Assembly (NCBI GenBank): GCA_026708035.1
Contig: JAPOVQ010000027.1
Location: 1 to 64,000, forward strand
Length of the DNA: 64,000 nucleotides
Direction: 5' to 3'
Source: Chloroflexota bacterium
Lineage (GTDB): Bacteria; Chloroflexota; UBA11872
The notes under the pieces were generated by a model. It was not told where the DNA came from, ran no database searches, and worked only from the letters and a program-made list of their open reading frames with translations. Shown here in pieces: positions 44,073 through 52,302 of the stretch (position 1 is its first letter; every line of letters begins with the position of its first letter). A program made the position numbers and the translations under genes.

Positions 44073-44504
44073 GTGGCAATCACGATAGGGCATACCGGAG
44101 TCGTCGTGCGCGATCTGCCGCTCATGGAGCGGTTTTACGGCGAGATCTTGGGCTTGCAGGAAACTCGTCGCGTCGTCCGCGAGGGACCGTTCATCGACGG
44201 CATCACGGGTCTCACCGGCGTTGTGTTGCAGGCCGTGATCCTGGGCACGCCCGAGCATCCCAACGGCGTCGAGCTGATCAAGTATCCGAATCACCCCTCG
44301 GCCATCGTGCCCAAGGGGCCCAATGGCCACGGCATGAACCACATTCACTTCATCGTCGACGACCTGGATCCGATTCTCGCGGCGCTCGAGGGCCTGGGTC
44401 TGGACTACTGGGGATCGCCGCAGGACTGGCCCGACACTTGGAAGCGCGTCGTCTACGCCAAGGATCCCGAGGGCAACGTCATCGAGTTCACCGAGCGGCT
44501 GTAG
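44073..44504 (+). CDS. VOC-family (glyoxalase/dioxygenase-like) protein
   Basis: 143 residues from GTG 44073, with GGAGGAA nine bases upstream; upstream in-frame sequence overlaps the previous gene. Metal-ligand positions of the two beta-alpha-beta-beta-beta modules: IGHTGVVVRDLPLMERFY, GVELIKYPNHP, MNHIHFIVDDLDP and DPEGNVIEFTERL. Members include glyoxalases, epimerases and ring-cleaving dioxygenases; which one this is cannot be told. Confidence 0.85.
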   Translation: MAITIGHTGVVVRDLPLMERFYGEILGLQETRRVVREGPFIDGITGLTGVVLQAVILGTPEHPNGVELIKYPNHPSAIVPKGPNGHGMNHIHFIVDDLDPILAALEGLGLDYWGSPQDWPDTWKRVVYAKDPEGNVIEFTERL

Positions 44505-44521
44505 GGCTGAGCCCGGCGGCG

Positions 44522-45553
44522 CTATTCGGAGGTCAACTCCTCCGCGTAGGCGAAGATCAACGGCGTGCCGCCGGTGTGCATGAAGGCTACGGCGTCCTGC
44601 TCGCTCAGCGCGCCGCTGCGCACGTCGTCCAGCAGCGCGGCGAAGGCTTTGGCCGTGTAGACCGGCTCCAGGAAGACGCCCTCGATTCGCGCGAGCAGCT
44701 TGATGGCCTCGATGCCGTCGGGCGTGGCGCCCGCATAGACCGGTCCCATGTAGGCGTCGGTATTCGAAATCTCGGCGGCGTCGAGCGTCAGGTCCAGCCC
44801 CAGCAGCTCGGCCGTCATGTTTGCCATCCGGGCCTGCTCGGGGGTGCGGCCGCCGGGCACTCTTAGCGGCGTGAACCCCCGGATCTGGAGGTCCAGACCA
44901 AGCGCGCGTACTCCAAGCTCCAGCCCGGCCTGCGTGCCCCCGCCGGACGCGACGTAGACGTGGCTGAGGGAGACGCCGCGTTCGGTCGCCTGCTCCACGG
45001 TTTCAATGAGGCACTCGACGTATCCGACGGCGGTGAGCGGCCCGTAACCCACGATGTAGGGACGACGACCCTGGTCCCGCAGCTCCCGCTCGACCCGCTG
45101 CATCTCGTCCTCCACGCCAAACATCTCGTCGCTGTCCACCTGCCGCACGTCGGCGCCCAGCAGCTCGGTGAGCAGGCGGTTGCCCTGCCGGTCGTCGCCG
45201 TGGATGCCGCGATTCAGCACCAGCACCACGTCCAGCCCGGCCTTGCGCGCGGCCGCCGCGCACTGGCGCGCATGGTTGGACTGGCGCACGCCGCCGCCCC
45301 AGACGATCACGTCGCAGCCCTGCTGCAGGGCGTCGGCCACCTCGAACTCGAACTTGCGGTTCTTGTTGCCGCCCAGGGCGCTGTGCGTCAAGTCGTCGCG
45401 CTTGATGAAGACCCGCGGCCCGCCGATGGCCTGGCGGAGATTGGTCAGCTCCTCGAACGGCGTGGGCAGATCGGTGAGGTGAAAGCGCGGCAATGCGGCA
45501 ATCCGCCGTCGCAGGTCGGCCACCGACACCGGCACCGGGTCGCGGGTGTTCAT
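44522..45553 (-). CDS. D-cysteine desulfhydrase / ACC deaminase-family PLP enzyme
   Basis: 343 residues from ATG 45553. Fold-type II PLP enzyme: FIKRDDLTHSALGGNKNRKFEF contains the Schiff-base lysine, GGVRQSNHARQCAAAARKAGL the phosphate contacts, VYVASGGGTQAGLELG the glycine-rich phosphate loop, and AFMHTGGTPLIFAY the C-terminal signature. The family includes D-cysteine desulfhydrase and aminocyclopropane-carboxylate deaminase; D-amino-acid use fits the neighbouring D-aminoacylase. Converges on the VOC gene. Confidence 0.88.
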   Translation of the reverse strand: MNTRDPVPVSVADLRRRIAALPRFHLTDLPTPFEELTNLRQAIGGPRVFIKRDDLTHSALGGNKNRKFEFEVADALQQGCDVIVWGGGVRQSNHARQCAAAARKAGLDVVLVLNRGIHGDDRQGNRLLTELLGADVRQVDSDEMFGVEDEMQRVERELRDQGRRPYIVGYGPLTAVGYVECLIETVEQATERGVSLSHVYVASGGGTQAGLELGVRALGLDLQIRGFTPLRVPGGRTPEQARMANMTAELLGLDLTLDAAEISNTDAYMGPVYAGATPDGIEAIKLLARIEGVFLEPVYTAKAFAALLDDVRSGALSEQDAVAFMHTGGTPLIFAYAEELTSE

Positions 45554-45660
45554 GGGTGGAGTATCCCGATTTCGCAGACCCCAAGTATGCGCCGCGCGCA
45601 TCTCGGGCGCCTGAAACTGATGGAGTATGCTACGCGCACCCGCCGGGCGGATTGGGCCGC

Positions 45661-45737
45661 GGGCGCGTAGCTCAGCTGGTTAGAGCGCCACGTTGACATC
45701 GTGGAGGTCAGAGGTTCGAGTCCCCTCGCGCCCACCA
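45661..45737 (+). tRNA. tRNA-Val(GAC), integration site of the island
   Basis: Acceptor GGGCGCG pairs with CGCGCCC; D arm TAGCTCAGCTGGTTAGAGC; anticodon stem CCACG/CGTGG around TTGACAT with anticodon GAC; T arm GAGGTTCGAGTCCCC; CCA encoded. Its 3' 55 bases belong to the 56-bp direct repeat found again at 62497. It is intact and presumably functional. Confidence 0.95.
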
Positions 45738-47314
45738 GACTTGACGGTAGACAGAACCGGGGCGTGGAGAGCCACCTCCTCGGCGTCCCTTCCCCCTATG
45801 GGAGCATCCTCCGGCATGGGGATGCTGTAACGCAGCAGAGCGTTGCCGGGCATGACGACGATCTCCTTCACGAAGCTCTCGATGAAGGCCCTACGCTCCG
45901 TCAGCTCGCTCTCGTTGAGGAACACGCTCAGGTCCCGGGCGTAGGCCGTGATGGTCTCCACGTCGTCCAAGACCTCCCTGCGCTGGGAGAGGATGCCCCT
46001 GGCCTCCTGCGCCGACGCCTCCAGCCTCTCCTGCCGCTCCCGGTGGTCCCTGATGCGGGGCTTGAAGTCCTCGATGTCCAGGTCCGTGGTCTCCGCCAGG
46101 TCGTAGAGTCGTCCCAGCCTGCGCTTCACGTCCTCAAGCTCCGACTCGATGGTCTGAAGTTTCTGGCGCTGCTCCTTGGCGATGCCGTCCATCTCCTCGT
46201 CCACCAGCCGAACCAGCTCCCGGATGTTGGACTCGGTGAGCACGTTCTCCCGTATCTTCCCCACCACCATCTCCTCGAAGCGACGGGCGTTGAGCCTGGG
46301 GGTCTCGCAGGCGTGCCTGCCCCGCTTCATGATGGACTGGCAGACGTAGTAGGCGTACTTTCCGCTCTTGGCGTCTTGGCCGGAGAGCGCCCCGTCGCAC
46401 GTCCGGCACTTGACCATCCCGCTCAGCAGGTAGCTGCTCCCCACCCTGCGCGGATGCGTCTTCTTGGGGGCGCGTCGGCGCATCCGCCCGTTGACTCTCT
46501 TGAACTGGGCCTTGGTGACGATGCCGGGAAACGCCTTCTCCACTCTGACCGGCTCATCCTTGCCCTTCCCGCCGACGCCCCAGAGGAGGGTTCCCGTGTA
46601 GGCTTCGTTGCGGAGGATGATGTGGACGCCGTTCTTAGACCAGAGCCTGCCCGTGGGGTTGGCGATGCCCTCGGCGTTGAGGGTCTGGGCGATGTCCAGG
46701 ATGCCCCTGCCCGACTCGGCCATGTCGAAGATGCGACGCACCACGGGAGCAGTGGCGGGATCGGGTTCCAGGGTAGGGCGCTTCTTGGCCCCGTCCTGCA
46801 CCATGCGCTTGGCGTAGCCGTAGGGCACCCTGCTGGCGACCCAGAAGCCTCTTGATGCGGCCTCCCGCATCCCCCGGCGAACCTCCTCGGCAAGATTCTC
46901 CGAGTAAAATTCGTCCACCGACTCAATGATGGCCTCCATGAGCCTGCCGGTGGCGGAGTCGTCGGCGTGCTCGGTGATTGAGACGACGCGGACTCCCTTC
47001 CTTCTCAGCATGGACTTGAAGGCGACGGCGTGCTCCCGCTTGCGGGTGAATCGACTGAATTTCCAGACAAGAATCTCCGCAAACGGGGCTTCCGGCTTGC
47101 TGGCCTCGTCCAGCATCTTGCGGAACTCCGGCCTGTCGGCGATCCTGCCGCTTTCGGCCTCGTCGATGTACTCCCTTGCCACGACGTAGCCGTTCTTGTC
47201 GGCGTAGTCCCGCAATGCCCGCAGCTGGGCGGCCACGGACAGGTCCACGTCCTGCCGGTCGCTGGACACCCTGGCGTAGAGGGCGACGGGGGTCATGTCA
47301 GTCCTTTCGTTCAT
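45680..47314 (-). CDS. Large serine recombinase (integrase)
   Basis: 544 residues. ATG 47314 is chosen for GGAGG seven bases upstream and because the resolvase domain starts there: TPVALYARVSSDRQDVDLSV, with the catalytic serine in RVSSDRQ. WKFSRFTRKREHAVAFKSML and ADDSATGRLMEAIIESVDEF complete the catalytic domain. A recombinase domain (about 175-280), a zinc ribbon (CRTCDGALS...YYVCQS...C) and a coiled coil (about 380-460) follow. The final residues GGREGTRTSDLHDVNVAL are the antisense of the tRNA-Val, and the stop TAA lies in its D arm. Confidence 0.93.
   Translation of the reverse strand: MNERTDMTPVALYARVSSDRQDVDLSVAAQLRALRDYADKNGYVVAREYIDEAESGRIADRPEFRKMLDEASKPEAPFAEILVWKFSRFTRKREHAVAFKSMLRRKGVRVVSITEHADDSATGRLMEAIIESVDEFYSENLAEEVRRGMREAASRGFWVASRVPYGYAKRMVQDGAKKRPTLEPDPATAPVVRRIFDMAESGRGILDIAQTLNAEGIANPTGRLWSKNGVHIILRNEAYTGTLLWGVGGKGKDEPVRVEKAFPGIVTKAQFKRVNGRMRRRAPKKTHPRRVGSSYLLSGMVKCRTCDGALSGQDAKSGKYAYYVCQSIMKRGRHACETPRLNARRFEEMVVGKIRENVLTESNIRELVRLVDEEMDGIAKEQRQKLQTIESELEDVKRRLGRLYDLAETTDLDIEDFKPRIRDHRERQERLEASAQEARGILSQRREVLDDVETITAYARDLSVFLNESELTERRAFIESFVKEIVVMPGNALLRYSIPMPEDAPIGGRDAEEVALHAPVLSTVKSGGREGTRTSDLHDVNVAL
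45683..45738 (+). repeat. Left attachment repeat (attL)
   Basis: 56 bp identical to 62497-62552. It covers the tRNA-Val from the end of the D arm through CCA plus one G. The last codons of the recombinase read through it on the other strand; the recombinase stop lies just outside it. Confidence 0.9.
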
Positions 47315-47316
47315 CT

Positions 47317-47538
47317 CTATCCTCCCTTGGTTTCGGTCTGTCTCTCTTGGCGTGAGCGCCGCCGCTGCATCCGTTCCTGTATTCGCCACTCCCGCTCCTC
47401 CATGTAGAGTCGTATGGCCTCACGGAGCAACTCGCTCACGGTACGCTGCTCCTCTGTCGCCACTTCCCTAAGCTCTTTCGCCGTCTCCGGCGGCAAGGAG
47501 AAAGTCACAGTATCAGTGTTTCTGGATTTGGTGGGCAT
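47317..47538 (-). CDS. Ribbon-helix-helix (CopG-like) regulator
   Basis: 73 residues from ATG 47538. RHH fold: TDTVTFSLPPETAKELREVATEEQRTVSELLREAIRLYM, then a highly charged Arg/Glu tail. It probably binds DNA as a dimer and represses itself and the recombinase. Its stop lies 2 bp before the recombinase start, and the recombinase ribosome binding site falls in its last codons, so the two are co-translated. Confidence 0.85.
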   Translation of the reverse strand: MPTKSRNTDTVTFSLPPETAKELREVATEEQRTVSELLREAIRLYMEEREWRIQERMQRRRSRQERQTETKGG

Positions 47539-48389
47539 GGGTCCACGGCCTGCCTTTACCGCACTGAGTCTTACTCTTATCATCTCGCAACCGCAACCTC
47601 GCCGTCAAGGGAGGCGTGCCAGAGCTTCGGGTACAGGCTGCTCCCGGTCTGTCTCGATGTCGTGGGGGTGTACAGGGATCGGCGTCAGTTGCAGAAATGC
47701 AAGTTGGGGCTGTTTTGAACCTGAAACCGGATGAACGGGAGGGGAGGTTGGCAGGTGAGCAAGCAATGTTTGGTCGGGGCGTGTTCCACGGCATGAGGGC
47801 GGAGTTGCAGAAATGCAAGTCGGCAAGACAGCCACATGGGAGCCACATCGGAGCAAGCGATGCCGACGCACTCTGAGACTGCGACAGAGAGATTGTTGAC
47901 CGGTCACCCCGTCCAGAGCGTCCAACAGGTCGAGTATGGGATGATCGGCGGTCCCGCCAGTTCTGCAACGAATTGTACTTTTGGGAGCTGTTGGGGGCTG
48001 ACACGGTAAGTAAGGGGAATGCCCTTTTGTCCCCTATAGGAAGTGTCGGGAACGGCTTTGGCGACAAGTTGGCAGCAAGTTGCGAGAGCTTCGGCGTCGG
48101 TAGGTTGAGGGTTGCGGGCAGGGCTGCGTAGCTATAAGCCGTAGCTGAGAAGCGAGGGAAGCGGGGGTGCGTGACGTGGCGGCGAAAACGGGCTGACCGG
48201 TCGGTTCTGCAACGATTGTACTTTTGCAGGCGGTAGCGGAGATGCGTGACCGGTCGCGTCTGCAAGTTGTCCCAGCAAAGCTGCTGGGACGACCCCTATT
48301 GGAAGCGTCGGGAACCGAAAAGACGGTCATTGTTGTACCTGATGCATCAGGGTCAGGGGCCTTCTGTGGAGGGAATTCGGCGGGTGTGG
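47539..48389. promoter_or_regulatory. Repeat-rich non-coding region, possible origin or control region
   Basis: No convincing gene in 850 bp. Repeats: GTTGCAGAAATGCAAGT at 47688-47704 and 47804-47820 (each an inverted repeat TTGCA-GAAA-TGCAA); TTCTGCAACGA(A)TTGTACTTTTG at 47961-47983 and 48205-48226; a related TCTGCAAGTTGT at 48259; the palindrome GACCGGTC at 47898, 48195 and 48248; CCCCTATnGGAAGnGTCGGGAAC near 48030 and 48293; and a perfect 9-bp hairpin GTCCCAGCA-AAGC-TGCTGGGAC at 48269-48290. The clustered CTGCAAC/GTTGCAG units resemble iterons or protein-binding operators. Confidence 0.55.
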
Positions 48390-48449
48390 TCACTGTTGCA
48401 CCTGGTACGTCAGGGCCAGGGGTCGTCTGTCGAGGGAGTACGGCGGGGG
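48326..48449. repeat. Imperfect 62-bp tandem duplication over a gene's 3' end
   Basis: 48326-48387 and 48388-48449 are about 80 percent identical (GGTCAnTGTTGnACCTG...CAGGGnCAGGGG...). The right copy encodes the last residues and stop of the Replic_Relax gene (ALTYQVQQ); the left copy is its duplicated, untranslated relative. Confidence 0.7.
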
Positions 48450-50441
48450 CAACATCCATGCGTCGCCCAGGACGCCATGCTCGGCGATGGCCTCTGCGTT
48501 GCTGGTGATGATGGGCACGTCGTCCTCTCCGTCGGCGATGTCGAGGAAGGCGGCCTCGTTGTCATGGGACTCGAAGACGAAGAGCACATAGGGCAGATGT
48601 CCCTCGTGGTCACGCTTCGCCCATCCACTCAGGAAGTACCGGCGGTAGGACCGCAGGCGTTTGGGGATGCGCTTCGGCGTGGTGGCCCTCCGCTCGAACT
48701 CCAGCAGGAAGGGACGCCACTCGCCCTTGTACTCCAGGGTGAAGGAGGCGTCGGGGTGGATCGCGTAGGTGGTCTGGTCGTGCCGGTAGCCGATGCTGGA
48801 GCGGTGGGTGGGCAGCAGGTCGAACAGGTCGTGGTCCGGGGAGTTGGCGACCTCGGCTGAGAGCATGGAAGCGAATCCTACGACGCCGGCGTGGTGGCGC
48901 AGCTGGGACTTCAGGGCGCGCAGGGCGGTCCCTGCGTAGACCGGAGGGTTTGCGTCCGTTGGTTCAGGGCTCCAGCGGTCGAGGGTGAGGCCGACAGCGG
49001 CCCGGTCCCGGCGGGCCAGATACGTCAGCCCCTCGTCGGTGAGCATGAGCAGGGAGCCGTCCTCCCGCATGAGACCGCGCTCACGGAGGGAGCGGAGCAC
49101 CTGATTGACTCTGCGCAGGGTGACGCCGCCCATGAACCCCGCGAGCTGCTCACGGGTGCACAGGGGCCAGGCGGCCAGCAGATCCAGGGCGTCCTTCTCG
49201 GCGCGGGTGAGTTGGACTGCAAGGGAGTAGGTGATCTGCTTTGTGGGCTCCGGCATGGCGGCCTTCACACGGGAGGAGTAGAGGTCTTCCAGGTCGGGCC
49301 TCGGGTTGTCGCGGAAGAAGGAGTGGGACGAGTCCAGCAGCCGGTCCATCCAGGCCAGGATGCTCCTCAGGGATGCGCTGGGGTCGATGCGCACGGGAGG
49401 GTCGTTGCCCAGGCCGCTGCCGCACTGCTGCCAGACGGCGCCGGTGTGGGCAACGGCCAGAAGCTCCCCTTCCGTCGCCGCGAAGGTCCTGCGGTGCTCC
49501 GAGGGGTCGCTCAATGACCGGATGGCCCTGCGGGTGGCCTGGTCTGCATGGGTCAGCACCAGGGTGGCGAATGGCCTCTCGCGGCTGGGGAGGCGCTCGA
49601 CGCTCCTGAGGCGGTAGCGCAGGTTGGAGGTGGGCAGGGTCGCTCCCTGGCGGATGACGCCGATGGAGCGTCCACCGGACATGGTGACCAGCATGTCGTA
49701 GGGGCCGCTGCGGTAGTGGTCCACGCGCACGGGCTTCTCATGCGGGTCAGCATCGGCGATCATGGCGGCCACGCGGTAGTGCACGGCCACGGCGTCCATG
49801 CGCTCGGCCAGCAGCCGGAACCACTGCCTGGACACCGGGTACTCGCTGAGGAAGTGGTCCGTGCCGTGCTCGATCCGCCCTCCGGTGAGGATGCCCTGTT
49901 TTGTGGGGAAGTAGCGGCGCTGGGGGCGGGAGCCGAGAACGCTCAGGTGGTGCGGCACGGAGTCCACCAAGCCCCGTTTGGCGAGCTTTCCCAACCGGGC
50001 GCGGAGGGTGGAAGCAGGGACGCGCCCGAAGCGGGCCAGCTCGTCCACGGTGGCCAGGGGCGCGGCGCACAGCAGCCGGAGGGCGTCCTCAAGAGCCTCG
50101 GAGAGCCGCTTGGAAGCGGTTACCGAGCTTGCCGCCGTTCCGCCGTCCTTCAGCCGTCGCCTGGCCTGCGCCTGGAGTATCAACCGCTCCTCGGCCTCCT
50201 CCAGCGCCTCTGCGCTGCCGCCAACACGCTCCAGCACCGCACGTGGGATGGCTCGCCCCGCTTGGCCTCGATGGAGAAAACGCCACAGGGTGTGGCGGGA
50301 GACGCCGAGGGCCTTGGCCGCCTTGGGCTTGCCGTGCAGCACGGCGTAGGTGCGCACGTAGTCCCGGACCGCCTCGTCCAGGTCTGCTCCGGCCTGCGCC
50401 GCGCCGTTCGATGCTTGTGCTTGTGGATTCGTGGCTGCCAA
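48390..50441 (-). CDS. Replic_Relax-type winged-helix protein with two modules
   Basis: 683 residues from TTG 50441, supported by GGAG seven bases upstream. The N-terminal 50 residues are a helix-turn-helix (AAKALGVSRHTLWRFLHRG). A first wHTH module (LLCAAPLATVDELARFGRVPASTLRARLGKLAKRGLV) and a second (LLAAWPLCTREQLAGFMGGVTLRRVNQVLRSLRERGLM) each begin a Replic_Relax-like unit. The C-terminal domain FTLEYKGEWRPFLLEFERRATTPKRIPKRLRSYRRYF carries the E...E...K pattern of that family's nuclease-like fold. Relatives occur with plasmid mobilisation and conjugative elements; the function is not established. Its 3' end is tandemly duplicated. Confidence 0.75.
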   Translation of the reverse strand: MAATNPQAQASNGAAQAGADLDEAVRDYVRTYAVLHGKPKAAKALGVSRHTLWRFLHRGQAGRAIPRAVLERVGGSAEALEEAEERLILQAQARRRLKDGGTAASSVTASKRLSEALEDALRLLCAAPLATVDELARFGRVPASTLRARLGKLAKRGLVDSVPHHLSVLGSRPQRRYFPTKQGILTGGRIEHGTDHFLSEYPVSRQWFRLLAERMDAVAVHYRVAAMIADADPHEKPVRVDHYRSGPYDMLVTMSGGRSIGVIRQGATLPTSNLRYRLRSVERLPSRERPFATLVLTHADQATRRAIRSLSDPSEHRRTFAATEGELLAVAHTGAVWQQCGSGLGNDPPVRIDPSASLRSILAWMDRLLDSSHSFFRDNPRPDLEDLYSSRVKAAMPEPTKQITYSLAVQLTRAEKDALDLLAAWPLCTREQLAGFMGGVTLRRVNQVLRSLRERGLMREDGSLLMLTDEGLTYLARRDRAAVGLTLDRWSPEPTDANPPVYAGTALRALKSQLRHHAGVVGFASMLSAEVANSPDHDLFDLLPTHRSSIGYRHDQTTYAIHPDASFTLEYKGEWRPFLLEFERRATTPKRIPKRLRSYRRYFLSGWAKRDHEGHLPYVLFVFESHDNEAAFLDIADGEDDVPIITSNAEAIAEHGVLGDAWMLPPPYSLDRRPLALTYQVQQ

Positions 50442-50755
50442 TCGGATGCTCCAACTCGCTAACGTCCCAACATCTCATCTTGAACGGGAAATTGCTCGCA
50501 TGTAATGCCTCGCAGGACGTTGTTATGGGACGAGATTTGTGGTAGATGGCGATGCACTCGGAGAGGGCTCTGAAAGGTTCTCCAGGCGGCGTAGCGGCCT
50601 CTCTTGCGTCCTTGCCTTGGCTTCCCTGGTGCCGCCGGTCATCGCCGCTCCGTCGAGTCTGGGGAAGTGGGGAGGGTTTGCCAACGCTCCATAACGGGTG
50701 ACGCGTACGACACTATCCCCATTGCCCGCCGCCCATGAGCGGCTCATCCGCGAGC
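50442..50755. other. Gap upstream of the Replic_Relax gene
   Basis: No firm gene. A leftward frame at 50523-50747 (74 codons) has no ribosome binding site and no recognisable motif. The palindrome ATGAGC-G-GCTCAT lies near 50735. The promoter of the Replic_Relax gene should be near 50470-50510. Confidence 0.35.
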
Positions 50756-50953
50756 CTACCCTTCGGGCGGCGTCTCCGGCGATGCTGAGACGGCCTGGAA
50801 TGCCTCTCGCCGCAGGTGAGCGCGGACGATCATGCGAGCCAGGATGCGCAGCCCGTGTCGCATCTGTTCCCGCTGCTTGGGGGTGTACGCCGCCGATGCG
50901 TTCGCGGACGTGGTGACGCTCTTTGACGGTCTCTTTCTATCGGCCCTTCTCAT
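50756..50953 (-). CDS. Small hypothetical protein
   Basis: 65 residues. ATG 50953 is preceded by GGAGGA six bases upstream, a convincing start. The product is very basic: MRRADRKRPSK at the start and PKQREQMRHGLRILARMIVRAHLRREA as an amphipathic helix. No family recognised. Small basic ORFs like this are common in integrative elements and could bind nucleic acid. Confidence 0.55.
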   Translation of the reverse strand: MRRADRKRPSKSVTTSANASAAYTPKQREQMRHGLRILARMIVRAHLRREAFQAVSASPETPPEG

Positions 50954-51499
50954 CCCGCTCCTCCGTGCCGGTCTCGGCGGGATGCAAGCTGATCTCTCCG
51001 CCGTTGACGCCGAATCTCGGGCGTCGTTAGACCAGTCTGCGGGCCTAGGAGAGCGAGCGGTATCCCTCGGAGAGGACTACGCGCCTGTAATCCCTTTCGA
51101 GGGACTACATCGATGTAATATGGGACTGCTAGGCGCTTGATGCGTCAGCACATGACCCCGCGAGGGTCCTCCGCGATGCCAAGGAGCAGTACACGGAAGG
51201 AAGCTCGCTGCAAGCTGCACCTTCACGCCGTTTCAAAGCTGGAGCGGGAAGGGCAGGAATTCTCTACCGAACTTAAAACAGCGAACGCTTTGTGTCAGGG
51301 GCTGGTTGCGACGGAAGGAGCAAAGCCGCTAGGTGAAACCCACAAGTTTGTAGGCAGAATCGAACATCCGGCTGCAAGCGCGCCAGCGGAGAGCAGCAAG
51401 TTTGCGGACGACGGGCGGGTTGGTGAGAAAGGGAACACCGTGTGGATGCGGAACGGTTAAGCGAGTGCTCTGAGCATCGCCATCGCATCTTTCTTCAGT
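50954..51499. other. Gap with one doubtful open frame
   Basis: A rightward frame at 51137-51460 (107 codons) has plausible composition in its second half (LHLHAVSKLEREGQEF) but no ribosome binding site before either methionine, and no motif. Nothing else resembles a gene. The interval is GC-poorer than the chromosome. A near-repeat CCCTnnnGAGGACTAC / CCCTTTCGAGGGACTAC occurs around 51065 and 51092. Confidence 0.3.
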
Positions 51500-51877
51500 T
51501 TAGTCACTCGCGTGTTGAGTCCCCGTTGAGGACTTGTCATTCTTGGCCCATTTCCCAATCATTAGCGCAGCGAAGGCGGAGAACATCAGGCCGTTCAAGA
51601 CGAATGGAACCACCCAGATAGCCCACGCGCCCCATGACGGGATTGAGACGTCTTTGCCTGCCGTCGTCGCCATGAAGAGAATGAGCACCAAAAGCCCCGC
51701 AGGAGAACTTACCAGAGCCGTTCCGAGACCCCACATCCACCCCAAACCCATATTCCTGCGGAACCATCCGGCTGCCAGACTGGTGAGCATGGTCATGGTC
51801 GGCGCGAGACCGAAGACAAAATAGAAGAACAGGTTTACCCTCAAGGCTTCCACTTCGGCGGATTCCATGCCCCACAT
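51500..51877 (-). CDS. Small membrane protein, unknown
   Basis: About 125 residues with four hydrophobic segments (for example LFFYFVFGLAPTMTMLTSLAAGW, GLLVLILFMATTAG, AWAIWVVPFVLNGLMFSAFAAL). The start is set at ATG 51877, with GAGGTG upstream. No family recognised. Topology suggests an integral inner-membrane protein; the tail after the last segment is hydrophilic. Confidence 0.6.
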   Translation of the reverse strand: MWGMESAEVEALRVNLFFYFVFGLAPTMTMLTSLAAGWFRRNMGLGWMWGLGTALVSSPAGLLVLILFMATTAGKDVSIPSWGAWAIWVVPFVLNGLMFSAFAALMIGKWAKNDKSSTGTQHASD

Positions 51878-52009
51878 CAATTCACCTCTTCCCGCTTCTG
51901 CCGCAGTACCACGCCATGCGGGTCAGCAGCCACGACGGGCCGCCGCGATTTCATCGCTTGACGGGCGCAGGCGGGCATTCCGGTACTCCTTCGCAGGTTC
52001 CCAATCCGC
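51878..52009. other. Short gap
   Basis: No gene seen. It carries the ribosome binding site and promoter region of the membrane-protein gene on the left. Confidence 0.35.
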
Positions 52010-52215
52010 TCACTGCGACTGCCGCAGATAGATGCGCTCAAGGGGCGAGATCATGCCGTTGGCGGGGAAGCTCCACTCGAAGAAGTCCCGGTTGTCCACC
52101 GCGTGCACGATGACATTCTGGAACTTCTCCAGCAGGCCGGGGGGAGCCGAGTACGCCTTCATGTAAGATCCAGGGTGACTGTGACCGGCTCCCCGGGCAC
52201 TATGAGACTCATATC
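52010..52215 (-). pseudogene. Possible frameshifted small gene
   Basis: Two leftward frames look protein-like and join at one point. After GGAAGG, an ATG near 52213 begins MSLIVPGEPVTVTLDLT and stops at TGA. The next frame, starting within that stop (ATGA), continues MKAYSAPPGLLEKFQNVIVH and later DFFEWSFPANGMISPLERIY, ending at 52010. They read as one beta-rich protein split by a frameshift, or as two coupled small genes. No family recognised. Confidence 0.3.
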
Positions 52216-52302
52216 TGCCTTCCACCCTTGTCCGAAGATTGTGGGCGGAGGCCCGCGAAGGCGAGCCTGAGTTGCACTCGGCTCAGGTGGAGGTGACGCC
52301 TC

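Noticed and set aside
51137-51460. A 107-residue rightward gene in the island
   Set aside because: No ribosome binding site precedes either methionine and there is no recognisable motif. It is mentioned only as part of the gap.
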